Assembly: GCA_036339375.1 (NCBI GenBank) | Contig: JAYZBC010000082.1 | Location: forward strand, 1-64,000 | Direction of reading: 5' to 3' | DNA from: JAYZBC01 sp036339375 | GTDB taxonomy: Bacteria > Pseudomonadota > Alphaproteobacteria > MPNO01 > UBA2964 | DNA length: 64,000 nt | Part shown: one piece after another, positions 8,519 to 17,092 of the stretch | Layout: each line of letters starts with the position of its first letter | How positions within the stretch are numbered: the stretch's first letter is position 1 | The notes under the pieces: generated by a model | What the model was told of the DNA's origin: nothing | The model's database searches: none | What the model saw: only the letters and a program-made list of their open reading frames with translations | Position numbers and translations under genes: made by a program

Positions 8519-9490
8519 TTAATGAATAGCTATGAATAAATCCTCGATAGGGACTACTTCAGAAATAAAGTCTTGTTCCTGCAAGTGTTGAACAAGCGCT
8601 TCTAAAGTAGGTCGATTGGCGTTAATTCCATAAGGCCATGGGTCACTACCAAATAAATTTTCCATTTCCTCCAAGTCAGCGTACATGAAAGGCAACATAG
8701 TGTGCTGGGATGCAGAAATTTTCAGTCTTTCCAGCGCCCAGTTTTTTGAGGCCTCAAATGCTTGAAAAAGGCTACTTGCTATCCATGGATGTTTTTCAAA
8801 AATTTTCCGACGGATAGCAATTACATGCATAATTGGGTGTATACCCGTACGCTCGTAAAATTCCCGTTCAATTAATCTGTAGTTTGGGAAAAGGCGTGTC
8901 ACATTCTCGCTTTTATCAAGTGATTCTGGTCGGCGGGAACCTAAAATTGCATCTATTTCGCCCGTAGCCAATAAATCACTGAGAGATCTACCAGTTTTAT
9001 TGGTTTCCAGAAGGGGTGGAACCATTGCTGCTGTTGTTAAAACTTTTGCATGCTCGCCCGCTTTTTCCACAGAACCCTCCAACCAGCGCAACTTTGAGAG
9101 GTCCACGCCAAATTGATGTTGCAAATGGCCGCGTATCCAAACGGCCGCCGTTTGTGAGTGTTGCGGCACCCCGATCAACTTTCCTTCAAGGTCCTTTGGG
9201 CTTTTTATATTTGAATTCCGATTCAAAAAAATAAAACCATGTCTAAAAGCACGCGACGGGAAAACCGGGATCCCAACAAAAGGGAATTCACTCCGTAAGC
9301 TCCGGGTAATGAATTCTGAACTTGATAATTCAGAGAGGTCAAATGCTTGGTTGCCAATCATCCCGTCAAAGATTTCGCGGGGCGAATTAATTTCCTTAAA
9401 GTCAATTTCGATATTTTCAGGGCTTACGATCCCATATTTAATTGCCTCCATCCTATCATATCCGCCGCACGCAAACCGGAGTTTAAGCAT
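8519..9490 (-). CDS. 4,5-dihydroxyphthalate decarboxylase-like protein (copy 2)
   Basis: A 323-residue protein with a periplasmic-binding-protein-like two-lobed fold but no signal peptide. The landmark 'PVFPSRAFRHGFIFLN' and 'LATGEIDAILG' are typical of the family annotated as 4,5-dihydroxyphthalate decarboxylase (Pht5), the last step of phthalate conversion to protocatechuate. Many family members are uncharacterised and some may simply bind ligands. ATG 9490 overlaps the preceding gene's stop by 8 nt; a TTG at 9511 is an alternative. It is a paralogue of the gene immediately upstream and clearly co-transcribed with it. Confidence 0.75.
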   Translation of the reverse strand: MLKLRFACGGYDRMEAIKYGIVSPENIEIDFKEINSPREIFDGMIGNQAFDLSELSSSEFITRSLRSEFPFVGIPVFPSRAFRHGFIFLNRNSNIKSPKDLEGKLIGVPQHSQTAAVWIRGHLQHQFGVDLSKLRWLEGSVEKAGEHAKVLTTAAMVPPLLETNKTGRSLSDLLATGEIDAILGSRRPESLDKSENVTRLFPNYRLIEREFYERTGIHPIMHVIAIRRKIFEKHPWIASSLFQAFEASKNWALERLKISASQHTMLPFMYADLEEMENLFGSDPWPYGINANRPTLEALVQHLQEQDFISEVVPIEDLFIAIH

Positions 9491-10493
9491 TGGCCCTACA
9501 ATCATTTTCAATAAATTCTGTCAAAAATAATTCCTTCGCTAATATTTTTCGTGAAATCAAACCCTCTCTATAAGACCAATTGATCATAGCCTCGAGGACT
9601 CTTTGATTAGGTTTAAAACCATAAGGCCAAAAATCCTTACCCATAACATGTAAGGTATTAACGTATTCCGCAACTACCCAAGGCAATGTTACTTTGCTCG
9701 CTTGAGGAACCTGTAGTTCCCTTATTGCAACATCCTTAGCAAGACAAAATGCCTTAAATACATTCCGTGCTAGCCAGGGATGTTCGTGCAGTAAGTTTTT
9801 TCTAATCCCAATGGTATGCATAATTGGGAAAATTCCCGTTTGTTTGAAATATTTTTGCTCTTCATCCCGCCAGTTCGAAAAAAGCCTGGCGACAGGAGCT
9901 CCCGCTTTAATACAAGACGGTTCGTAGAGACCAATAATTCCATCAATTTCACCATCCATTAATAAAGTATTCAGGGAAATATTTTTTGGTGCATGAGAAA
10001 TGGAAATATTTTCTGAAGTTTTTACTATGTCGCGCTGAAACACTGGGTTATCCCCATCTTTGTCTTCAACAAAACCAACAACCCAATCAATATCAGTGGC
10101 TGCGACGCCGTAATCATCGCCCAACATCCCGCGCACAACGAGGGCAGCTGTCATTTCAAAATCCAGTAACCCTAATTTCTTCCCTTTCAAATCTTTGGGA
10201 GAATTAATACCTCTATCTGTACGAATAAAAATTGCACCGTGTCGAAAGGCCCGTGAAGGAAAAACGGGAATGCAATCATACTCAAAATTTTCCTTGGCTA
10301 TTTTTGCCATATAGCGGCTTAGTGAGAGTTCCGTAATATCATATTCTGCGGACTTGAATGCACGTTCAAAAGCGTCTTCAGGGCGACGAATGTCGAAGTT
10401 GGGTTTACAACCGTCAATTTTGACCCTCCCTTCTACCATTGGAAGGGTGCGGTCATAGTTCCAAAAACATACTGAAATTGGTAATTGGGTCAT
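9483..10493 (-). CDS. 4,5-dihydroxyphthalate decarboxylase-like protein (copy 1)
   Basis: A 336-residue paralogue of the following gene. The two share 'IPVFPSRAFRHG', 'SPKDLKGKKLG', 'GEIDGIIG' and 'GIFPIMHTIGIRK', but differ widely elsewhere. It has no signal peptide, so it is presumably cytoplasmic. It is the first gene of a two-gene unit, with overlapping stop and start. A tandem of divergent copies suggests hetero-oligomer formation or two substrates. No other phthalate genes (dioxygenase, dehydrogenase) are present, so phthalate breakdown itself is not supported here. Confidence 0.75.
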   Translation of the reverse strand: MTQLPISVCFWNYDRTLPMVEGRVKIDGCKPNFDIRRPEDAFERAFKSAEYDITELSLSRYMAKIAKENFEYDCIPVFPSRAFRHGAIFIRTDRGINSPKDLKGKKLGLLDFEMTAALVVRGMLGDDYGVAATDIDWVVGFVEDKDGDNPVFQRDIVKTSENISISHAPKNISLNTLLMDGEIDGIIGLYEPSCIKAGAPVARLFSNWRDEEQKYFKQTGIFPIMHTIGIRKNLLHEHPWLARNVFKAFCLAKDVAIRELQVPQASKVTLPWVVAEYVNTLHVMGKDFWPYGFKPNQRVLEAMINWSYREGLISRKILAKELFLTEFIENDCRANA

Positions 10494-10656
10494 AATTTTT
10501 AAGTTTCAATAGTTTCGAAAAAGAACTTGTCGCCAATTTACCTGATTCCCAACTAAGAATGAATAGGAGTGCTAGTTAAAGTGTCTAGTTATTTGTGTAG
10601 TAAAATTAAGAAGTGAATTTTTTTGGTCTACTCATTTTTTACACCACCATCATCTT

Positions 10657-10667
10657 CAGGTAACCTG
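10657..10667. promoter_or_regulatory. Short palindrome in a divergent intergenic region
   Basis: CAGGT-A-ACCTG, two perfect 5-nt arms around one base, lies midway between the decarboxylase-like pair and the dienelactone hydrolase gene. Its position suits an operator, but the length is near what chance allows in 250 bp. No regulator gene is adjacent. Confidence 0.2.
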
Positions 10668-10742
10668 TTAGACTTATGTTGAAATTGCTAGTTTCAAAAA
10701 GGTGCCGAAGGTTGCCTGGCTATTCTCTTGCAAGGATTTTTT

Positions 10743-11414
10743 ATGAAAAATTTTGTTAATCTAAAAGCGCCGGATGGACATGTCTTCAGTGCTTACCTTG
10801 CTGAGCCAAAAGGCCCACCACGCGGAGGCCTGATAATTGCTATGGAGATGTATGGTGTTAATGCATACCTGAGGAATGTCTGTGACACCTATGCAGCGGA
10901 AGGGTATCTTGCTCTAGCTCCGGCATTTTTCGATAGACACGAACGAGACTTGACGTTGCCCTACGATGAATTTGGTAGCCAGCGTGGTAAAAAACTCTCA
11001 GCTATAGTTGATCACAATAAAACCATGGTTGACGTTGAAACAGCGGTAGAAAAACTAAGTAATTCTGGGAAAGTGGCCCTCATTGGCTTTTGTTTCGGGG
11101 GAACAGTAGCATGGCTCGCAGCATGCCGTTGCAAACTTGACGGGGCAATAGCTTATTATGGCTCTAATATGTGTGACTACTCAAACGAACTTCCTGAGTG
11201 TCCTGTCCTTTGTCATGTTGGTGATCTTGATACGGCTGTTCCACCTAACGCTGTATCCGCTTTTCAGGCTAAACACTTCGATGTGCATTGGAATATTTAC
11301 CCTGGTGCACAGCATGGCTTTGACAACGAAACTCGACCAGCTCGATATCATGCGGGGGCAACAAAATTAGCTCGAAGTCGGAGTTTAACTTTCCTAAAAG
11401 AAATCGTTGGGTAA
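10743..11414 (+). CDS. Dienelactone hydrolase family protein
   Basis: A 223-residue alpha/beta hydrolase. The nucleophile elbow is 'IGFCFGGTVAW' with Cys as nucleophile, as in true dienelactone hydrolases; the acid is Asp in 'GDLDTAVPP' and the base His in 'GAQHGFDNE'. All three triad residues are present and the length is typical. Classical members hydrolyse dienelactone in chlorocatechol degradation to maleylacetate, but the family is broad. ATG 10743 is chosen because AAGGA lies about 8 nt upstream; an earlier start at 10728 is less likely. The gene is divergent from the dihydroxyphthalate decarboxylase-like pair. Confidence 0.9.
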   Translation: MKNFVNLKAPDGHVFSAYLAEPKGPPRGGLIIAMEMYGVNAYLRNVCDTYAAEGYLALAPAFFDRHERDLTLPYDEFGSQRGKKLSAIVDHNKTMVDVETAVEKLSNSGKVALIGFCFGGTVAWLAACRCKLDGAIAYYGSNMCDYSNELPECPVLCHVGDLDTAVPPNAVSAFQAKHFDVHWNIYPGAQHGFDNETRPARYHAGATKLARSRSLTFLKEIVG

Positions 11415-11521
11415 TTGTTTCTGTGAAATCATTTTACTGCGGAGTGTTTAACGGGCTTTTGGGAACGGCTAATTAATTTGGACAATTCGTGAAAATTTAA
11501 AATCATACTTTTGGTTAAAAA

Positions 11522-12769
11522 GTGGTTGAAGACAAAAAAACATCTAGCGGAATAATTCTAGCCTTTTCACACCGGAATTTTGCAATTTACGTGGCCGGTA
11601 ATTTTCCATCCCAATGTGGGGTATGGGCCCAACGGTTTGCGATTGGTTGGCTAACTTGGGAATTTACCGAATCTGCTTGGTGGTTAGGATTGATGGGTTT
11701 TGCAGACCTTGTCCCTGTTGTTTTGTTAAGCCCATTTGCTGGATATTGGACGGATAAACATGACCGTTTAATGCTAGCTAAGCTCCTTCAAACATTAAAT
11801 GTTATAGTAACGTTGTCTTTAACTATTTTTGCATATACAGGGCTGCTAAATGTCTATGTACTTCTTATTTTTGCGGCTTTAACTGGAATTGATCATGCCG
11901 TATTTCAGCCCGTTCGGAGTGCTCTAGCCTCCGTACTTGTACCAAGAAAAAGTTTACCCACCGCCATTGCTTTTGGCGGTTTTACCTGGAACAGCGCGCG
12001 TCTCATTGGCCCCGCAATTGGAGCAATTTTTTTACATTTTGCCGGCCCGGAAGCCATTTTTTTAATTAATTCTATTTTTTATTTAGGGTTCGTTTTTGCG
12101 CTGTTTAGCCTCCGCCTACCACCAACCCCTAGACGCGAGACTTCAGAAAAAGGAGTGATTGGCGAAATATTTTCTGGTTATAAATATGCCATGTCCCACC
12201 CAGCAATTGCCCCTCTAATTCTGATTTTGTTTGGTGGCTCATTTTTGACGCGTCCAGTAGTTGAGCTGCTCCCTGGCTTTGCCGCAGGAGTTTTCGGAAG
12301 AGGTCCCGAGGGGCTAGCTTTTTTGACATCCGCCATGGGGCTGGGTGCAGTTTTGGCTGGGATTTGGATTGCTCAACGCGGAAAATTAACCGGTTTAGTG
12401 CAAATAACCTGCTGGGCACTTTTAGTCGGAGCGATTACTCTTATTATTTTTGCGAATACCGACAAATTTGAAATCGGTGTAATTTGCATGGTTTTCATTG
12501 GTATACAATATTCACTTTTCGCCACTTGCGTACAAACGCTCATCCAATCAGTAGCAGAAGAAGAAATGCGCGGGCGTGTTTTGGCCCTCTACGGACTTAT
12601 TTGGATGGGAAGCGCCGCAATTGGTTCACTCTTCATGGGAGGCCTTTCAGAAATATTTGGATTACAGCTTCCTATCGGCACTTGCGGTGCTGTCTGTCTC
12701 TTGGTTTGGTTTTGGGCATTACGAAAAGGTAGAAATATTAACGAAGTTTTTGAGGATAAAAAATTTTAA
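11522..12769 (+). CDS. Major facilitator superfamily exporter (EntS-like)
   Basis: A 415-residue protein with about 12 transmembrane segments. The helix 2-3 loop reads 'PFAGYWTDKHDRLML' (GxxxDxxxR pattern). The layout, with 'SHRNFAIYVAGNFPSQCGVWAQRFAIGW' near the N-terminus, resembles the enterobactin-exporter-type MFS group. The assigned start is GTG 11522 with only a weak ribosome binding site; no better in-frame start precedes the first helix. Substrate unknown. It may follow the dienelactone hydrolase gene in the same transcript (107-bp gap). Confidence 0.86.
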   Translation: MVEDKKTSSGIILAFSHRNFAIYVAGNFPSQCGVWAQRFAIGWLTWEFTESAWWLGLMGFADLVPVVLLSPFAGYWTDKHDRLMLAKLLQTLNVIVTLSLTIFAYTGLLNVYVLLIFAALTGIDHAVFQPVRSALASVLVPRKSLPTAIAFGGFTWNSARLIGPAIGAIFLHFAGPEAIFLINSIFYLGFVFALFSLRLPPTPRRETSEKGVIGEIFSGYKYAMSHPAIAPLILILFGGSFLTRPVVELLPGFAAGVFGRGPEGLAFLTSAMGLGAVLAGIWIAQRGKLTGLVQITCWALLVGAITLIIFANTDKFEIGVICMVFIGIQYSLFATCVQTLIQSVAEEEMRGRVLALYGLIWMGSAAIGSLFMGGLSEIFGLQLPIGTCGAVCLLVWFWALRKGRNINEVFEDKKF

Positions 12770-12907
12770 GACTTTAAGCCTTTCTATTTAGTCGTGTGTT
12801 TTTTCGATGAAACCAAAATCAAATTCCAGAATGGGCAAATTCTATAAAAGATAGCTATTTTTTTATTTTGGTGTTGAAAAAATTTACAGGATCGAAATTA
12901 CGTAAGC

Positions 12908-13672
12908 TTACTCTTTTGACCCTAGGGTTGTTACCCCTTCTGGAAATTCCTGAGGAGCTGCCTTTCTATCAACCAACCATATGAGATCGCCTTCCGCATA
13001 GGCTGAAGTTGCAGGAAAGTTTTCTCCAGCAAGCACACGACTAAGTATTTCTTGCTTACCTTGCCCGCTCACCAGAAACAACATTTCCTTTGTTGATGCC
13101 ATGACTGGAAATGTGAGAGTAATCCGTGGCACGAAAGGCTCTAGCCCGGCTTCTTCCACCCCTAAAACCCAACGATCAGTTTCTGTCAATGTTGATGTAC
13201 CAGGGAAAAGTGAGGCTGTGTGCCCGTCTGCACCGAGCCCCATCAAAACGATATCAAATAATGGGTCCATGGGATCCAGTTGATTCTGACCGTAGAACGA
13301 TTTGAGCTCCTCTTGATATATTCTGCTCGCATCTCCTAAAGAATTTCTTTCCGTTGGTATTGGATGAATATTATCGGGTGGTACAGGAGTTTCCCTTAGT
13401 AAAGCCTTAATTGCCATACCAGCGTTGCTGCGTTCATCTTCAATTGGAACAAAACGATCGTCTCCCCAAAACCAATGAATTTTATCCCAGGGTAAAGAGC
13501 TATTGTAGGGTTCCCTTGCAAGGCGGTCATAAACAGGTTTTGGTGTTGAGCCACCAGTAAGACAAACAGCAACGGGGGTGTCAGATTGGGAGACACGTGC
13601 CGCAATTCGCGCTGCAGCTTTTTCAACCAGTATTGATAGGTCAGGCGCAACAATAATTTGTGTTTTTGGCAA
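12908..13672 (-). CDS. pgl: 6-phosphogluconolactonase
   Basis: A 254-residue enzyme of the Pgl/DevB group (NagB-like fold). Recognisable motifs are 'VCLTGGSTPKPVYDRLA' (phosphate loop), 'IHWFWGDDRFVP' (catalytic region), 'SNAGMAIKALL' and 'DIVLMGLGADGHTASLFPG'. It hydrolyses 6-phosphoglucono-delta-lactone, the product of glucose-6-phosphate oxidation. It follows gnd on the same strand by 91 bp, and an F420-dependent glucose-6-phosphate dehydrogenase lies 7 kb upstream, so the oxidative pentose phosphate branch is encoded here without an NADP-type zwf in the window. Confidence 0.94.
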   Translation of the reverse strand: MPKTQIIVAPDLSILVEKAAARIAARVSQSDTPVAVCLTGGSTPKPVYDRLAREPYNSSLPWDKIHWFWGDDRFVPIEDERSNAGMAIKALLRETPVPPDNIHPIPTERNSLGDASRIYQEELKSFYGQNQLDPMDPLFDIVLMGLGADGHTASLFPGTSTLTETDRWVLGVEEAGLEPFVPRITLTFPVMASTKEMLFLVSGQGKQEILSRVLAGENFPATSAYAEGDLIWLVDRKAAPQEFPEGVTTLGSKE

Positions 13673-13763
13673 GGAATTCTCGTCCTATGGATTAGTCATT
13701 TAAATTAGTTTTTAATTTTCAACGTTAAATTAAAAGATAGTTTTGCAGTAATTTGCAATGGTT

Positions 13764-14735
13764 TTATGGTTCTTTATGACCACCAAAACCTTTTCTCATG
13801 GCCGATAAAATTTTTTCTGCAAAAGTGTGCTGCTGGCGTGACCTAAAACGAGCATAAAGCGCGGCAGATAGGACATCGGCCGGCACGGCTTCTTCGATGG
13901 CGGCCATGAGGGTCCACCGGCCTTCGCCGGAATCTTCTACATATCCGGAAAAGTTATCTAGTGTTCTATCTTCTGCCAGTGCGGTGGCTGTTAGGTCGAG
14001 CAGCCACGACCTCACCACACTCCCGTGTCGCCAGACTTCTGCAATATTGGCAAGATCTAAATCAAAGCGTTCTTCTGGCGGTAAAGCTTCACTTCCCGCG
14101 TTTTTTAAAATATCAAACCCCTCAGCAAAAGATTGCATCATCCCATATTCGATTCCGTTGTGGATCATTTTGACAAAATGACCAGCCCCGTTTGGACCAG
14201 CATGAATATAACCCCGTTTGGCTCGGTTATCTCTCTTTTGGTCATCATTTGGACTTGAAGGTTCATTTTCCCCTGGTGCGAGTGCACTAAAGATTGGGTC
14301 AAGCCCATCAATGACATGTTTTTCGCCCCCAATCATCATGCAATAACCAAGCTCCAGGCCCCATACACCACCGCTGGTACCGACGTCAACATATTGAATT
14401 TGCTTTGTTTTTAGGGCTTTTGCCCGGCGGATGTCATCCTTCCAAAATGAATTTCCGCCATCGATTATAAGGTCACCTGGTTGAAGCAGTTTGCCTAATT
14501 GTTGGATGGTTATTTCTGTTGCCTCTCCGGCTGGCAGCATGACCCATACACATCGGGGAGCTTCCAAAAGCTTTACAACCTCTTCAAGATTTTCAGCGCC
14601 TACAGCACCGTAGGAGGTTAAGTCATCGACCGCATTTTTGTTTTGGTCGTATACCACAGAATTGTGTCCGTGTTGCAATAGCCGACGCGCTATATTACCG
14701 CCCATCCGGCCAAGGCCCACCATACCAATTTGCAT
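13764..14735 (-). CDS. gnd: 6-phosphogluconate dehydrogenase, decarboxylating (short type)
   Basis: A 323-residue enzyme of the short (YqeC/GndA-like) class. An N-terminal Rossmann motif 'IGMVGLGRMGGNIARR' is followed by 'IDGGNSFWKDD', 'DVGTSGGVWGLELGYCMM' and the signature 'GAGHFVKMIHNGIEYGMMQ' containing the catalytic Lys and substrate-binding residues. It converts 6-phosphogluconate to ribulose-5-phosphate. The loop after the second strand reads 'VYDQNKNAV'; an acidic residue there (Asp) rather than Arg suggests NAD preference, as in other short types. ATG 14735 is chosen over 14747 because GGAGAG lies just upstream of it. It is upstream of pgl. Confidence 0.92.
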   Translation of the reverse strand: MQIGMVGLGRMGGNIARRLLQHGHNSVVYDQNKNAVDDLTSYGAVGAENLEEVVKLLEAPRCVWVMLPAGEATEITIQQLGKLLQPGDLIIDGGNSFWKDDIRRAKALKTKQIQYVDVGTSGGVWGLELGYCMMIGGEKHVIDGLDPIFSALAPGENEPSSPNDDQKRDNRAKRGYIHAGPNGAGHFVKMIHNGIEYGMMQSFAEGFDILKNAGSEALPPEERFDLDLANIAEVWRHGSVVRSWLLDLTATALAEDRTLDNFSGYVEDSGEGRWTLMAAIEEAVPADVLSAALYARFRSRQQHTFAEKILSAMRKGFGGHKEP

Positions 14736-14868
14736 CACGCTCTCCATTCAGGCTTTGTTTTGCCTGGTTTATGACCTACACGCATTGAATTCAAATTTCT
14801 TCTCTGAATTGGCGTCAAAAAGCCTTAGCAAGATCACAAAATTAGGGTTAAAATCAAATTATTTACGC

Positions 14869-14897
14869 AGCTGTGGTCCTTATCAGGACCAATAGCT
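14869..14897. repeat. Inverted repeat between the LLM gene and gnd
   Basis: TGGTCC (14874-14879) and GGACCA (14886-14891) form a 6-bp hairpin with a 6-nt loop, flanked by outer AGCT/AGCT arms. It lies 43 bp after the LLM stop on the minus strand and upstream of gnd. There is no T run, so a classical terminator is unlikely; an attenuator, processing site or operator are options. Confidence 0.4.
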
Positions 14898-14939
14898 CAT
14901 GAAAATTTCAAATTTTAACAAGCCCACCCTAAGTTTTTT

Positions 14940-15929
14940 TTAAGAGTGCTTCCGGACCCGCGGTAAAACCTCTTTCGCTAGCAAATCCACACAATGGTCC
15001 CAATCATCAAAACGAAAACGTAAGTCAAAAATTATATGGTCAATACCAACTTCCAAATATTTTTCGACTTCCCTCACGACGTCATCAGGAGTGCCAACGA
15101 TAAAAGACCCTTCAAGATCTTCCCATTTTGTAAAGGCGCCAGATTCCGGTTTGACCCAAAATCTGCCCATTGGGCCGCAAGCATTTTCTATCAGGCCCTG
15201 TACATTGACTTTGCGTAATGCAGTTTCGAGGTCTTCATCGATACTCGTTATCGGGATGCAACCCTCTAATACTCGGGGTCTTCCCATGGCAGGAGCATCA
15301 GTCCTAAGCTTTTCCACCCTTTTTTGGTAGGTTTTTAATGTAATCCTCCCCGGAAGCCATCCGTCGCAAAAATCTAAAGCGCGGCGTACTGAGGCAGGTG
15401 TACTTCCCGCGTACCAAAAAGGAAGAGTTTTAGCAACGCGTGGATTTAAACCTAGTTCGGCATTTTTATAAAACTGTCCATCAAAAGTAAAATGATCTTC
15501 AGTCCATGCCTTTCTGACTATTTCTAGTTGTTCCTTGGCTACTTGATCTCTCGGCCAGTCATTCATACCAAGAGCGTCAAACTCAACCTGAAAATTACCA
15601 ATTCCCATGCTAAGAATTAACCTTTCGCCTGCCATGTATTCCAATGAATTTATCATGAGGGCCAATAGCAAGGGATGGCGATGGGGGATTAATGAGCCAA
15701 AACAAAGTTTAATTTTGGAAGTAACCGCTCCGATTGCTGCAAGGGCAACAAAAGGGTCAACAAAATTATTATTTGTACCTTCCATACCGTGGGGATGGAA
15801 GACCAAGTGATCACGGACCCATACGGAATCAAAACCTAATGCTTCCGCTTTTTTTGAACCCTCAATTACCTTATCTTTGTCGCATTCAGCGCCAAAATGG
15901 GGTAAAAGCAACCCATATTCTGTAGGCAT
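14940..15929 (-). CDS. LLM class oxidoreductase, probably F420-dependent
   Basis: A 329-residue luciferase-like (beta/alpha)8-barrel protein. The N-terminus 'EYGLLLPHFGAE', 'ALGFDSVWVRDHLVF', the strand 'KIKLCFGSLIPHRHPLLLA' and 'ERLILSMGIGNFQVEFDALG' are typical of F420-binding members. It lacks the Fgd substrate residues. The substrate is unknown. It lies upstream of gnd and pgl and downstream of the hydrolase and fbiC on the same strand, and this placement in the F420 gene run supports F420 as its cofactor. An A/G-rich stretch precedes the ATG. Confidence 0.87.
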   Translation of the reverse strand: MPTEYGLLLPHFGAECDKDKVIEGSKKAEALGFDSVWVRDHLVFHPHGMEGTNNNFVDPFVALAAIGAVTSKIKLCFGSLIPHRHPLLLALMINSLEYMAGERLILSMGIGNFQVEFDALGMNDWPRDQVAKEQLEIVRKAWTEDHFTFDGQFYKNAELGLNPRVAKTLPFWYAGSTPASVRRALDFCDGWLPGRITLKTYQKRVEKLRTDAPAMGRPRVLEGCIPITSIDEDLETALRKVNVQGLIENACGPMGRFWVKPESGAFTKWEDLEGSFIVGTPDDVVREVEKYLEVGIDHIIFDLRFRFDDWDHCVDLLAKEVLPRVRKHS

Positions 15930-16020
15930 TTATTTTTCTCTCTCTTTCCTTCTCAAATAAACAAAAACCATTTTGTTGTAAGTAAACTATTTTTTATTTT
16001 GTGTCGAGTTTGAGGCTTTC

Positions 16021-16926
16021 CTACTTCCAAGCTTCAACCTTTCTGTAAGTTAAATATGTGTTATACCATTCGATAATCTGGGGGGTGACCTCATCAAAAT
16101 ATTGGTCGTAAGCCTTGTAATGGGAAGTTTCTTTTTGGAGAATTAGTTTTTTAGGCTGACCCGCTTTTTCGTATAACTGAAAAGTTTGGTCTTCCGGTGT
16201 AACGGCATCCCTTTCCGTGCTTATAAAAAGGATGGCAGTCGGTGAAATAGACGAAACATATTTTTCCGGGCTGAATTCCATAATGGCTTCTGCACAACGT
16301 AAGGGGACCAATTCAGGAATTCGTGCGTCGACATCCTTTTTTACAGCTGTTTGCTGACGCTCTGGTGTCACAATCATTAACTCATCGCGTGGGCGCACCA
16401 TTTCTCCTTTCCCTTCTATAACCCGTTTCTTGCGGTCATTGTCCAGCCGCTCGAGAAGATTAAGCCATTCATATTCTCTGCGCATACTTCTCAGCCATTC
16501 TTTCCCACTAGCAAAGGCATAATTGCTCACGACACATTTCACGCGCCGGTCTACGGCTGCCACGTATATTGGGATAGCCCCGCCTGTTCCGCCTGATCCG
16601 AATAAGCCAATCCGGTTTGGGTCCACTTCGCTCCTCGTTTGCATATAAGTAATTCCATTTCGGATATCATCGGCTTGCCACAAGGGTAAAATTAATCCAC
16701 GCTCTCCCTCACTATCACCAAAACCTCGATAATCGAATATAAGAACAGCAAACCCCGCATCTGTGAAACTTTGGTGGTACCTTTTGTAGAGTTTGGCATC
16801 GTGCAGCCCAAGCCAGCCAGGTCCCTGCACTATTCCAGGCCATGGGCCTGTTCCTTGATCGGGCAATCGAAGTAATCCTTGCAGCTTAGCCCCCTCACTA
16901 TAAAAATTTACAATTTCCTCACGCAC
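16021..16926 (-). CDS. Alpha/beta hydrolase
   Basis: A 301-residue serine hydrolase-type protein. The nucleophile elbow is 'IGLFGSGGTGGA' (Ser within GxSxG-like context), the acid is probably Asp in 'STERDAVTP' and the base His in 'ETSHYKAY'. The oxyanion region is 'GPGWLGLHDAK', and 'FDYRGFGDSEGER' is typical of esterases of this group. GTG 16926 is chosen as start because GGGGAGGA lies 7-8 nt upstream, removing a 29-residue Cys-rich extension that looks non-coding. It sits between fbiC and the LLM gene, 80-90 bp from each. Substrate unknown. Confidence 0.84.
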   Translation of the reverse strand: MREEIVNFYSEGAKLQGLLRLPDQGTGPWPGIVQGPGWLGLHDAKLYKRYHQSFTDAGFAVLIFDYRGFGDSEGERGLILPLWQADDIRNGITYMQTRSEVDPNRIGLFGSGGTGGAIPIYVAAVDRRVKCVVSNYAFASGKEWLRSMRREYEWLNLLERLDNDRKKRVIEGKGEMVRPRDELMIVTPERQQTAVKKDVDARIPELVPLRCAEAIMEFSPEKYVSSISPTAILFISTERDAVTPEDQTFQLYEKAGQPKKLILQKETSHYKAYDQYFDEVTPQIIEWYNTYLTYRKVEAWK

Positions 16927-17092
16927 CCAACATTCCTCCCCAAAATTTATTCTGACGCTATATGGTAACTTACAGACATTTTGGATACAACAACCGCTCA
17001 AGTATCCCGTCATCCTGAGACTTCCTATTAATATGACGATGTCTTTGGTTTTCAGGACGAAACATTTTTACAGACAAAGGATATAAGGAAAA

